21,632 bases of DNA from DASQVO01 sp035640715 (lineage in GTDB: Bacteria; Actinomycetota; Actinomycetes; Streptosporangiales; Streptosporangiaceae): the NCBI GenBank assembly GCA_035640715.1, contig DASQVO010000027.1, forward strand, positions 1 to 21,632, in the 5' to 3' direction. A program made the position numbers and the translations under genes. Of the stretch, positions 1 to 7,061 are shown one piece after another; positions within the stretch are counted from its first letter, which is position 1, and the number at the start of each line of letters is the position of its first letter. The notes beneath the pieces are model-generated. The model had not been told where the DNA came from. It made no database searches and saw nothing but the letters and a program-made list of their open reading frames with translations.

Positions 1-2
1 GC

Positions 3-110
3 GCGCTGCTCGAAGGGCTCACCGAGGGTCAGGCCGACGAGGAGTTCAACGCCCGGCTGGAGTCCTCGATCGAGCAGATCTACCGGGCGTCGGTGGACAA
101 GCAGGGGTAA
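3..110 (+). CDS. 3' end of an unidentified gene (partial)
   Basis: An open frame enters from the left edge and gives 35 residues before TAA at 108-110. It ends in an acidic, helical-looking tail (ESSIEQIYRASVDKQG). Codon use is GC-rich at third positions, as in the real genes of the window. No motif is visible and too little remains to name a family. It converges on the aldo/keto reductase, with a hairpin between them. Confidence 0.55.
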   Translation, partial: ALLEGLTEGQADEEFNARLESSIEQIYRASVDKQG

Positions 111-449
111 TAAGGGCCACACCTGGCCCGCGAGGACCGCGTCATCAGCGCCGGGACCGGGCGGCCAGGCGAAAGCGGGGCGGTGAAGGCTTCGATACCG
201 CGCGGCATGGAGCCCCGTCGGCTGATGCGGTGCCGGAACCCAGGTCGATGACAGCATCGTCAGCTCGCCCCCGCATCGCCATGACCGGCTGTGGCCTGCG
301 ACTTCGGTCGCTTCCGAACACGACGGCGACGCCCAGAATCAGCAGCAGAGCGTCGATCTTCTCGGCGGCTGACCCCACCCGGTAATCCACGCTCCTGCGG
401 GTGGAGGGTCAGCCGCGGTCCACATAACGGACCGTCACGCAGGCGTCGT
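111..449. other. Convergent intergenic stretch, no convincing gene
   Basis: This 339-base gap lies between the 3' ends of two convergent genes. It holds the hairpin at 369-412 and a smaller inverted repeat at 416-434 (CGGTCC, seven-base loop, GGACCG) just past the aldo/keto reductase stop. An 81-codon minus-strand frame (145-390) has one short hydrophobic run but no Shine-Dalgarno site or family signature, so I do not call it. Confidence 0.5.
369..412. terminator. Bulged hairpin between convergent genes
   Basis: CTGACCCCACCC (369-380) pairs with GGGTGG (399-404) and GGTCAG (407-412). The stem is 12 bp with a two-base bulge (AG, 405-406) and an 18-base loop. It lies between a plus-strand and a minus-strand gene end, so a bidirectional terminator is the simplest role. 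There is no T tract, which is usual in actinomycetes. Confidence 0.4.
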
Positions 450-1478
450 TCAGGCGGCGGATCGCTCGGCGACCGGCCGGCGACGCAGGCTCACGCTTGC
501 GACGGCCGGCGGTGTGTAGGCCACGTCGTTGGGGCCGGCGTCGGTACCGGGCGGAGCGATCTCGTCGATCCGGTCGAGGACCTCGTCGTTTAGGGTGACC
601 TCGGCGCCGGCCAGCAGGTCATCGAGCTGTTCCATGGTGCGCGGCCCGATGATCGCCGAGGTGACACCCGGGTGGGCGATCGCGAACGCCATCGCGAGGT
701 GGGTCATCGGCAGCCCGGCCTTCTCGGCGAGCGGGACGAGCTGCTCGACCACGTCGAGCTTGCGCTCGTCCCTGAAGTGCTGCGGCATGCTGCCGGACCG
801 GTGGGTGCCGCTCTGCTGGCCCTTGCGGTGGCGGCCGGTGAGCAGGCCCTGGCCGAGCGGGCTCCAGACCAGCGTGCCCATCCCGTAGCGCTGGCAGACC
901 GGCAGCACCTCGCGTTCGATGCTCCGGTTGACGATCGAGTACGGCGGCTGCTCGGTCCGGAAGCGTTCCAGGCCGCGCCGCTCCGCGACCCACTGCGCCT
1001 CGACGATCTCCGAGGCGGGGAAGGTCGACGTACTGATCGCGCGCACCTTGCCGCTGTGGATCAGGTCGGACAGGGCTGACAGTGTCTCCTCCACGTCGAC
1101 CGCCGGGTCGGGGCGGTGGACCTGGTAGAGGTCGAGGTGGTCGGTCTGCAGGCGGCGCAGGGAGTGCTCGACCGCGGCGATGATCCAGCGCCGTGAATTG
1201 CCCCGGTGGTTCGGATCGTCGCCCATCGGGTAGTGCACCTTGCTGGCGAGTACGACGTCGTCGCGGCGGCCCTTGAGTGCCTTGCCGACGATCACCTCGG
1301 ATTCGCCACCGGAGTACACGTCGGCGGTGTCGACGAAGTTGATCCCCGCGTCCAGGGCCCTGTGGACGATCCGGATCGAGTCGTCGTGGTCGGGGTTTCC
1401 CATGGCCCCGAACATCATGGCGCCTAGGCAGTACGGGCTGACCTCGATTCCGGTCCGGCCCAGCGTGCGGTACTTCAT
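450..1478 (-). CDS. Aldo/keto reductase
   Basis: A 342-residue cytosolic NADPH-dependent carbonyl reductase of the aldo/keto reductase superfamily, of normal length. The catalytic tetrad is complete: Asp50 and Tyr55 (FVDTADVYSGGESE), Lys80 (LASKVHYP) and His121 (LYQVHRPDP). The N-terminus MKYRTLGRTGIEVSPYCLG is the usual first strand of the barrel, and the late IIGPRTMEQL segment is the cofactor phosphate-binding region. ATG at 1478 is preceded by GGGGAG about six bases upstream, so the start is firm. The decayed AraC gene lies about 180 bases upstream in the same direction, an arrangement often seen for a regulator and its target. The substrate cannot be read from sequence. The C-terminal tail beyond about residue 325 is basic and probably unstructured. 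Confidence 0.95.
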   Translation of the reverse strand: MKYRTLGRTGIEVSPYCLGAMMFGAMGNPDHDDSIRIVHRALDAGINFVDTADVYSGGESEVIVGKALKGRRDDVVLASKVHYPMGDDPNHRGNSRRWIIAAVEHSLRRLQTDHLDLYQVHRPDPAVDVEETLSALSDLIHSGKVRAISTSTFPASEIVEAQWVAERRGLERFRTEQPPYSIVNRSIEREVLPVCQRYGMGTLVWSPLGQGLLTGRHRKGQQSGTHRSGSMPQHFRDERKLDVVEQLVPLAEKAGLPMTHLAMAFAIAHPGVTSAIIGPRTMEQLDDLLAGAEVTLNDEVLDRIDEIAPPGTDAGPNDVAYTPPAVASVSLRRRPVAERSAA

Positions 1479-1659
1479 ACTTCTCCCCTTCGGAGGCGGC
1501 CGGTGAGCGGTCGGCGACCTTCATTACCCGCCTCCTGCTTCGTGGTGACTGTCCCGGGAGCCATGGCACGTTCCGGTATCTCCAGGAAAACAGCGTCGCA
1601 AGCTCGGGGCTAGCAAGATCGTCTCGCGTGGTTGCACAATCCTCTTGCTCAGGCGACTT

Positions 1660-2317
1660 TCAGGGCAGCGCCGCGGCAGCGGGACCGGCTCCGCCACGCA
1701 TGCGTACCGCGTCAATGCTGGGCGGAGCACCGAACAGGCGCCGGTACTCCCGGCTGAATTGGGACGGACTGTCGTATCCGACCCGGTAGCCGACGCCGGT
1801 GATGTCGTTCGGACGGTTCGCCAGCAGTAGCCGGGCCGCTTGGAGCCGGATGTGCTTCTGGAACTGGATCGGGGTCATCGCCGTTACCGCCTGGAAGTTC
1901 CGGTGGAAGGCGGAGACACTCATCCCCGAGAGCTGCGCCACTTCCTCGACCCGGAACGGCCGGGTGTAGTTTTCCCGGATCCACTGCACAGCACGCCTGA
2001 TGTGGGTCAGGCTGCTGTCGGCCATGCCGAGCTGACGGACGACGTCACCTTGTTCCCCGGTCATCAACCGCCAGAGAATCTCCCGCTTGACCAACGGGAC
2101 CAGCGCCTTCCGGTCCCGTGGCGAGTCGAGCAGGCGCAGCAGCTGCCAGTGCCAGACGCTTGCCGCCTTGGGCGATGACCGCCAGCACCGTACCGGACAT
2201 CGAGGACCCCGGCGAAACGGTATGGTCGGCCTTGCAGATCCGGACGCCATCGACGGCAGTGGTCAAATCGGGACGCACATGCCGTTCCAGCAGTTCGCGA
2301 AGCTCGTCCAGAGACAT
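1660..2317 (-). pseudogene. AraC-family regulator with internal deletion and frameshift
   Basis: Two minus-strand frames together make a regulator with an AraC_N-type (PF06719) N-terminal domain. The first frame starts at ATG 2317 (MSLDELRELLERH) and runs through the strand VLAVIAQGGKR near 2150. The second frame resumes at LLRLLDSPRDRKALVPLV and holds the complete C-terminal double helix-turn-helix (WIRENYTRPFRVEEVAQLSG; later YRVGYDSPSQFSREYRRLFG). Intact relatives of about 300 residues have some 80-90 residues of cupin-like domain between these points. Here they are missing and the join near 2140-2155 changes frame. The DNA-binding half alone might be made from an internal start, but the effector domain is gone. 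It probably once controlled the downstream aldo/keto reductase. Confidence 0.8.
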
Positions 2318-2427
2318 GTCACCATTGCAGCACAAGACTCGCGGTGACCGCCCGGCAGCGAGGATCGTGCAAGAACTCGCGAGTTTCGTGAAAGCTTCCG
2401 CCGAGCCTCGGTGACACAGTGACTAGA

Positions 2428-3048
2428 TCAACACGCCTGACCGGGAGTTTCACGTGCTGTCTTATCCCTCGGGGATGCCCCCGAGCGCTGGCTATGCTCG
2501 CCGACGCGCGATATGGCATCTTGATCGCGGTGTGAGAGGCGGCCGGTGTGAGATCGCGATGGGTGGGTGTCGTTGCTGCCGTCGCGCCACCACAGATCGC
2601 GTTGCGGCGCCGCGCCGGGTCCGGGCACCAGCTCGACCTGCTCGACCCGCAGCGCACCGGAGCCCTTGGGTACCAGCGCGGCCACGACCGGCTTGCTGTC
2701 GCTCTTGCGGCGCAGCAGGGTGGGCGGCTTCTCGCTCAGGTACTTGTCCCCCCACTGCCGGAACGCGGTGAGCGGCAGGAGGAGATCGCGGCCCTTCGGC
2801 GTCAGCTGGTACTCATGGCGGATGGGCCGCTCGCTGTAGCGGACTCGCTCAAGGATCCCTTCGTCGACCAGCCAGTTCAGCCGGCCGGTGAGCACGTTGC
2901 GGGCGATCCCCAGGCTCTCCTGGAACTGATCGAACCGGCGCAGGCCGAGGAAGGCGTCGCGGATGATCAGCAGCGTCCAGCGCTCACCGACGATCTCGAG
3001 GGCGCGCGCGATCGAGCAGTTCTGGCCCTGGTACTCACGCTCCAGCAT
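2428..3048 (-). CDS. HxlR-family winged-helix regulator
   Basis: A 206-residue transcriptional regulator. The HxlR (PF01638) winged helix fills residues 8-105: the conserved Cys11 (QNCSIARALEIVGERW), the recognition region (RRFDQFQESLGIARNVLTGRL) and the wing with EYQLTPKGRDLLLPL. Members often sense electrophiles or redox change through such a cysteine. The domain normally ends soon after a GALRVEQVELVPGPG-like strand. Here some 50 basic, low-complexity residues follow, which suggests the original stop was lost. ATG at 3048 has no Shine-Dalgarno site, but TAGACT ends exactly six bases before it, so a leaderless mRNA is likely. The gene is divergent from the 3158-3658 unit across a two-operator region and is probably autoregulated. 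Confidence 0.9.
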   Translation of the reverse strand: MLEREYQGQNCSIARALEIVGERWTLLIIRDAFLGLRRFDQFQESLGIARNVLTGRLNWLVDEGILERVRYSERPIRHEYQLTPKGRDLLLPLTAFRQWGDKYLSEKPPTLLRRKSDSKPVVAALVPKGSGALRVEQVELVPGPGAAPQRDLWWRDGSNDTHPSRSHTGRLSHRDQDAISRVGEHSQRSGASPRDKTARETPGQAC

Positions 3049-3054
3049 GCCCGC

Positions 3055-3098
3055 AGTCTACCAGCATAGTTGCTTCATGCAACGCTCTGCGTTAGGCT
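3055..3098. promoter_or_regulatory. Overlapping divergent promoters of hxlR-type gene and 3158-3658 unit
   Basis: Plus strand: TTGCTT (3070-3075), 17-base spacer, TAGGCT (3093-3098), predicting a start near 3105. Minus strand: TTGCAT (3082-3077), 16-base spacer, TAGACT (3060-3055), six bases, then the HxlR ATG at 3048. The two -35 boxes share one inverted repeat. Boxes and spacing are read directly. Promoter activity is inferred. Confidence 0.6.
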
Positions 3099-3120
3099 CT
3101 TGTGAGTTGTATCAAGCAAC
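3069..3120. promoter_or_regulatory. Two matched operator-like inverted repeats
   Basis: Box 1 is GTTGC-TTCAT-GCAAC (3069-3083), perfect in both arms. Box 2 is GTTGT-ATCAA-GCAAC (3106-3120), with one arm mismatch. Both are 5-5-5 and their centres are 37 bases apart. Box 1 covers both -35 elements. Box 2 starts at the predicted rightward transcription start. The adjacent HxlR protein is the obvious ligand, and binding would silence both directions. Confidence 0.65.
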
Positions 3121-3157
3121 TAGCGGGGCGGGGCGGGATGCTCAGCAAGGGGGCGCC

Positions 3158-3271
3158 ATGCATGTATTGGTTGCGGACATCCCGCACCGCCGCGAGCAGC
3201 TGCCCGTGCCGGACCGGCTGGTACCAGGCGCGATTCCCCGGATCGTGAAACCAAGACGAGAGAGTGAGTGA
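3158..3271 (+). CDS. 37-residue ORF, first in the HxlR-divergent unit
   Basis: ATG at 3158 follows AAGGGGG by six bases and opens a 37-codon frame (MHVLVADIPHRREQLPVPDR and on), with TGA at 3269-3271. It lies about 50 bases after the predicted rightward start and six bases before the next ATG (3278), so the two would be co-transcribed. No family is recognised. It could be a leader peptide, a small protein, or the 5' stub of a deleted gene. The Shine-Dalgarno site and position support translation. The sequence itself gives no function. Confidence 0.4.
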   Translation: MHVLVADIPHRREQLPVPDRLVPGAIPRIVKPRRESE

Positions 3272-3277
3272 ATACCC

Positions 3278-3658
3278 ATGTCAGCTCAGACGGCATTGAC
3301 CCAATTCGACGGGGTTCTTGTCACGATTCGCTCCGATAAGTCCTTCTTCGAGGTCACCAAGGCCATCGAGTCGAACTTGCAGCGCTTCTCGGTCCCGAGA
3401 CTAATGGAATACGTGACGCATGCAGACCGTGAGGGATTGGAGGCCTATGTCGATGAGGTCTCAGCGCCGAGCAAGTTCTCCATCTTCTGGGAAATGGAGC
3501 AGGGCCCGACGATGAGACTGGCCGGAATCCCTATCTACTTACCTTTAATAAGCATGAATGCGTCGCATACCCCCTCTCCCCCGCCGGTAATCATCGACGA
3601 TCAAGCGTGCCGTGGCTTCCAGACCGCATGGTCAGCGAGGTGCGCTGGCGAGGCATAG
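3278..3658 (+). pseudogene. Truncated DUF302-like protein
   Basis: The first 88 or so residues (FDGVLVTIRSDKSFFEVTKA; PSKFSIFWEMEQGPTMRLAG) resemble the N-terminal half of small actinomycete proteins annotated DUF302, whose function is unknown. From about residue 90 the sequence turns into unrelated Ser/Pro-rich text that runs to a chance TAG at 3656-3658. The DNA near 3540-3560 is locally AT-rich, which marks the probable breakpoint. The expected second half, with its conserved strands, is absent. A GAGAG site precedes the ATG, and the gene follows the 37-codon ORF by six bases. It is the likely original target of the HxlR regulator. The family call is from memory of the fold pattern and is moderate. 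Confidence 0.5.
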
Positions 3659-3744
3659 CCAGCGATAACTGAGCCTTTGATCAGCGTCAGCCGGACACGC
3701 CGAGTTGCCTCAAGACGCTGGCCAGATTCACTTCCTCCCAGTGC

Positions 3745-4248
3745 TTGGCCAGCCGCGACGAGCTGCTGACCGAACTGGTGATCGATGCCTACCACGACCT
3801 GGCGGAGGCGCTCGCCATCGCGATCAGCCGCGACCCCACCCAGGACCCGCGCGCCCGATTGAAGGCCGTCGCCCGCGGCTACCGGTCCTGGGCCCTGGCC
3901 CAGCCGCACCGCTACCGGCTGCTGTTCGGGCCGCCACTGCCCGGCTACGACGCGCACTCGCAACGGCTCGTCGATGCGGCCCAGGCAGCGATGAACCTGC
4001 TGCTCGGTATCCTCGGCGAACTCCAGGACCCCAGCGCCGCCCCGCCTCCTCAGCCGCTGGCATCCCAGCTGACAGCCTGGGCGCAGCCACACCACCCCGG
4101 CACCGACCCCGCCTCCGCCCTGCGCGCTGTCCTCATCTGGAGCCGCCTGCACGGCATCGTCAGCCTCGAAATCGCCGGGAACTTTGCATCCATCGGCATC
4201 GACCCCACTCAGCTATTCGAGACCCAGTTAGCCACACTCACAACATGA
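3745..4248 (+). pseudogene. TetR regulator relic lacking its DNA-binding domain
   Basis: The frame from TTG 3745 (open since a stop at 3670-3672) begins ASRDELLTELVIDAYHDLAE, which is exactly where helix 4 of a TetR protein follows the usual YRHF motif. It continues through a TetR_C / WHG-type ligand domain: AYRSW-like GYRSWALAQPHRYRLLFG, then ALRAVLIWSRLHGIVSLEI. About 50 residues of helix-turn-helix that should precede it are absent. The 75 bases upstream encode nothing TetR-like in any plus frame. The join lies just after the truncated DUF302-like gene, so one deletion may have removed both the end of that gene and the start of this one. A lone ligand domain could still dimerise but cannot bind DNA. 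Confidence 0.75.
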
Positions 4249-4355
4249 GCACGCTCCAAAACGGCGCCCGAAGCGGTCGTTCTGCGCGGCTCGGCCACGG
4301 CGAACGGGCCATCGACTGGTAGCGCAGAATCGATCTGTACGGCTACAGCGATCGC

Positions 4356-4368
4356 TATACTTGGTATA
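4356..4368 (+). promoter_or_regulatory. -10 box and palindrome overlapping the TetR start codon
   Basis: TATAC-TTG-GTATA is a perfect 5-3-5 inverted repeat whose last base is the A of the ATG. Its first six bases, TATACT, form a -10 box exactly six bases before the ATG, and no Shine-Dalgarno site is present. A bound repressor would cover the -10 box, the transcription start and the first codon. This implies a leaderless, autorepressed transcript. No good -35 box is visible at 17-18 bases. Confidence 0.6.
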
Positions 4369-4973
4369 TGGCAACTACTCAGGCGGCCGATACCACTCCG
4401 CGACGCGGCGGGCGTGGCGCGCGCGAGCGGATCCTGAAGGCGGCCGCCGAGCTGTTCTACAAGCAGGGCATCCACGCCACCGGCGTCGCCCAGATCGCAG
4501 ATGTGGCGCACGTCTCCATACGGACCCTGTACCAGCACTTCAGGACCAAGAACGATCTCATTGCGGCCTACTTGCGTCGGTTCGACGCCGAGAATCCGCT
4601 CACGGCGGAGCAGCAGGTGCTCCGCACCGACCTGCCACCGCGAGATCGCCTGCTGGCGATCTTCGGGCCACTCGAAGTAGATCACGGCGGCACCGTCCGA
4701 GGCTGCCCCTTCCACAATGCGGCCGTGGAGGCCGCAGGGGCGATGCCCGAGGTAGCGCGGCTGGCCGCACGACACAAGGAGACGTTCCGCGACTGGCTGA
4801 TCGACGCCGCACGGCAGGCGAGCGCCAGCGACCCGGAGCGGCTCGGCAGGCAACTGGCCGTCCTGTTCGAAGGTGCGGCGGCGCTGTCCACCTCGTGCGA
4901 CGACATGCGAGTGTTCAGCGACGCGCGTAGTGCGGCGGCCGCGCTGATCGACGCCGACCTCGCCCGAGCCTGA
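4368..4973 (+). CDS. TetR/AcrR-family regulator
   Basis: A 201-residue regulator of standard length. The N-terminal helix-turn-helix spans about residues 18-65 (RERILKAAAELFYKQGIHAT, then DVAHVSIRTLYQHFRTKNDL). The ligand-binding part contains GCPFHNAAVEAAG and RHKETFRDWLIDAARQA, a pattern common in TetR proteins that sit beside NAD(P)-dependent oxidoreductases. ATG 4368 is chosen because the coding pattern begins there and the TATACT box fits a leaderless start. The NmrA-like gene 300 bases downstream on the same strand is a plausible former target. The gene looks intact. Confidence 0.92.
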   Translation: MATTQAADTTPRRGGRGARERILKAAAELFYKQGIHATGVAQIADVAHVSIRTLYQHFRTKNDLIAAYLRRFDAENPLTAEQQVLRTDLPPRDRLLAIFGPLEVDHGGTVRGCPFHNAAVEAAGAMPEVARLAARHKETFRDWLIDAARQASASDPERLGRQLAVLFEGAAALSTSCDDMRVFSDARSAAAALIDADLARA

Positions 4974-5195
4974 CACCCGGCGGTGCCGGAGCGCGGGGCG
5001 GCACGGCTGGCTCCTGCGGGAGCGCTCCCCTTGACCGACTCGAGGGGTGAACACCGCCCGGCGAGCGCTGCCGAGGCCGAAGATCGCCGCGCCTGACCCG
5101 CGGTGCGCGGCTGTTCCAGCAGGCCCGCCACCCACAGATCGCATGCATCACGCTGCCCAAACCCCACTTGGCGCAGGGCCGGCTCGACCAGCAAG

Positions 5196-5283
5196 GTAAA
5201 TCCGTCACTTTATTTTCACGCTGGCCCGTGGTAGCGTCGCTGAAGTAAATCGATCGCTGTACCAGTCCAAGGGAGAGGTGGTG
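5196..5283 (+). promoter_or_regulatory. Surviving promoter/RBS of the truncated NmrA-like gene
   Basis: A 7-base direct repeat GTAAATC (5196-5202 and 5245-5251) flanks TAGCGT (5232-5237), a possible -10. A strong purine site AAGGGAGAGG (5269-5278) then leads into GTG codons at 5278 and 5281. Those GTG codons are out of frame with the NmrA-like sequence that follows, so this looks like an original 5' signal joined to a cut gene. The bases before it (4974-5195) hold a perfect GGGAGCGCTCCC palindrome at 5018-5029 and no gene I can support. Confidence 0.4.
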
Positions 5284-5915
5284 CCACCGCGATCTTCGCC
5301 CAGGCCGCAAGCGAGTCGGGCATCAGCGCGGCGGTGAACATGTCGCAGATCTCCGCCCGCCCGGAGGCCGCCAGCAATGCCGCCCGCCAGCACTGGCTGG
5401 CCGAGCGCATCCTGGACTGGTCGCCCGTTCCCGTCACCCATCTGCGTCCGACGTTCTTCGCCGAGTGGCTGGTGACCTCCTACCAGCCGGACGGGACGCT
5501 GCCGCTGCCGTTCGGCGACGGCCGGCACGCCCCGATCGCGGCCGAAGACCAGGCTCGCGTGATCACAGCAATCCTGGAAGATCCCGCGCCGCACGCCGAC
5601 CAGGCGTACCCGCTGTTCGGCCCGACGGAGATGAACCACTACGAGATCGCGGAGGAAATGTCCAAGGCGCTGGGCAAGCCGGTCACCTACAAGCCCATCA
5701 GCCTCGATGAGTTCACCGAGCGGCTGCGCAGCCGCGGGTTCAACGACCACTTCATCCAGCACCTGCGCGCGGTCGCGATCGACTACCGCAACGGGGTGTT
5801 CGCCGGCACCAACGACATCGTGAGGTCGGTGGGCGGGACCGAGCCGCAGGGCGTGCAGGAGTTCGTCACCCGCAACAAGAAGTACTACGACGAAAGGTCC
5901 ACCATCACCTTCTGA
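5278..5915 (+). pseudogene. NmrA-like NAD(P)-binding oxidoreductase, 5'-truncated
   Basis: The recognisable frame starts near 5283 (ATAIFAQAASESGISAAVNM) and runs to TGA at 5913-5915. It shows the second half of an NmrA-like (PF05368) atypical short-chain dehydrogenase: VNMSQISARPEAASNAARQH, LRPTFFAEWLVTSYQ, PFGDGRHAPIAAEDQARVI and YPLFGPTEMNHYEIAEEMSK. Intact relatives are about 290 residues and begin with a Gly-rich dinucleotide loop near residue 10. Roughly 90 residues, including that loop, are missing. The upstream Shine-Dalgarno site and GTG start in a different frame, so the native start cannot make this protein. Translation from GTG 5334 or ATG 5340 would give a protein of about 190 residues with no cofactor site. 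Confidence 0.8.
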
Positions 5916-6144
5916 TGACGACGTACACGACATGTACATGGCGCACACTATGTCCCGACGGGAATTCAGTCTGATTCCCGACTTGGTACGCGGCGCCGCA
6001 GAAGGCGGCCATTTCTCGCCCTGCGAGCGGGAGTCCGGCGTGGCAAGCGGGGCTGCGGTGGCGTGGCTCATCGAACACTTGGTCTCAGCGACCCTAGGCG
6101 TGGCCCCTAGCCTGCCCCATACCCGTCCTGGGCGCTAAGGGACG

Positions 6145-6360
6145 TTGGCGCTGTTCATCGCTGCTGCATCCATCTGCCCGGGGCAGCACTCCATATATAC
6201 CGAGGATCCGGCTCCGGATCTGTCCGACCCGAGGTCCACACAATTCAAACCGTACCCGGCGAGTAAATTAAAAGACCGATTCGAAACTGGAAAAGAAATG
6301 CCGACCGACGACACCCTCGGCTACGACGTTTTCATCTCCGAGCCGATTCGCAGAATGTGA
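6145..6360 (+). CDS. Unidentified 71-codon ORF with AT-rich codons
   Basis: The frame ends with QFKPYPASKLKDRFETGKEM and DTLGYDVFISEPIRRM before TGA at 6358-6360. Unlike the window's usual third-position G/C, the stretch 6240-6310 uses AAA, TTA, GAA and ATT codons, suggesting an origin elsewhere. No family is recognised, and it looks like the end of a longer protein. Its last bases, ATGTGA, overlap the GTG (6357) of the next fragment, as in a translationally coupled pair. The gap before it (5916-6144) has a short frame ending near a GGHF-like motif reminiscent of hydrolase C-termini, too weak to call. Confidence 0.35.
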   Translation: MALFIAAASICPGQHSIYTEDPAPDLSDPRSTQFKPYPASKLKDRFETGKEMPTDDTLGYDVFISEPIRRM

Positions 6361-6443
6361 CCGAGCTGGTCCCCAACGGCGACCGCCACATGTTCTCCCC
6401 GATCTCGACGACTCTCATCTACGGCGCCAACCTGCCCGGGCCA
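6357..6443 (+). pseudogene. N-terminal scrap of a metallo-beta-lactamase-fold hydrolase
   Basis: From GTG 6357 the frame reads MTELVPNGDRHMFSPISTTL then IYGAN. This is the first hairpin typical of actinomycete MBL-fold hydrolases, which continue with a strand like AVLVDPP. That strand and the HxHxDH metal site are not found downstream. Instead the frame passes into Arg/Pro-rich noise. About 28 residues survive. The rest, to the DUF4259 gene at 6669, holds nothing I recognise. Confidence 0.45.
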
Positions 6444-6668
6444 GGCGATAGGCGGGGCGGCCGCGAGCGGCACCCGGCGCGGCGGCCAGCCTCACTGGAC
6501 GAAACGATGTCCCAGTTCGCGGCGGATCTCGTGAACCGGCTCTCCTGCCTCCATAGGACCGGAGATTGGTCCGTCCGCTGGCCCCGACTGGCAGTGAACC
6601 CTCTAGCTCGATCGCCAGCGGGTCAGCCGACGCCGACGTGGCCCAGTGCGGGTGCGTGCCGACAGTGG

Positions 6669-7061
6669 TCAAAGATGGAGTCGGATGCGGTTGAGGATGT
6701 CGGCCGCTTCGGTAAGCAGCTCCGCATCGTCCCAGAGCTCGCGCCACTCACACTCGTCACCGTTCACGCGTGATAGCGCCGCACCGGCCTGCGTGCGAAC
6801 CTGCTCATCCGCCGGGATGGTTCCTGACCGGATCAATTGCCCGACCTCAGCCGATGCATGGACCGGCATCCCATTCGACGCCGCAACCAGCGCAGCAGCG
6901 GCCACCGCTGCAGAAGCCTCTGGTACCTCAACGTAGCCATCTGGCAGAGCCAGTGCCTCTCTCACCAGTTGCGCCCGCTCGCCCTCTGCCACGCTAAGGA
7001 GATTCCCGACGAAGTCCATCGCGTCGTCATTGTCGAACGGCCCACTGCTCCAAGCACCCAC
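6669..7061 (-). CDS. DUF4259 protein
   Basis: A 130-residue protein with the DUF4259 (PF14078) signature at its N-terminus (MGAWSSGPFDNDDAMDFVGN when the start is read as Met), followed by a helical Ala-rich body and a closing ECEWRELWDDAELL segment. The function of the family is unknown. The start is set at GTG 7061 because GGAGGAG ends five bases upstream and because family members begin at this Gly-Ala-Trp. A longer in-frame reading to 7223 would add Ser/Ala-rich sequence with no support. Length is normal and the gene looks intact. Confidence 0.85.
   Translation of the reverse strand: MGAWSSGPFDNDDAMDFVGNLLSVAEGERAQLVREALALPDGYVEVPEASAAVAAAALVAASNGMPVHASAEVGQLIRSGTIPADEQVRTQAGAALSRVNGDECEWRELWDDAELLTEAADILNRIRLHL

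Noticed and set aside
145..390. 81-codon minus frame with a hydrophobic run
   Set aside because: No Shine-Dalgarno site and no family resemblance.
619..1569. 316-codon frame overlapping the aldo/keto reductase
   Set aside because: Same strand, wrong frame, Arg/Pro-rich translation of a well-defined gene.
3680..3735. Minus-strand stretch resembling a helix-turn-helix (LASVLRQLGVSG), possibly an inverted TetR DNA-binding piece
   Set aside because: Only about a dozen residues and ends at once in a stop. Chance is likely.
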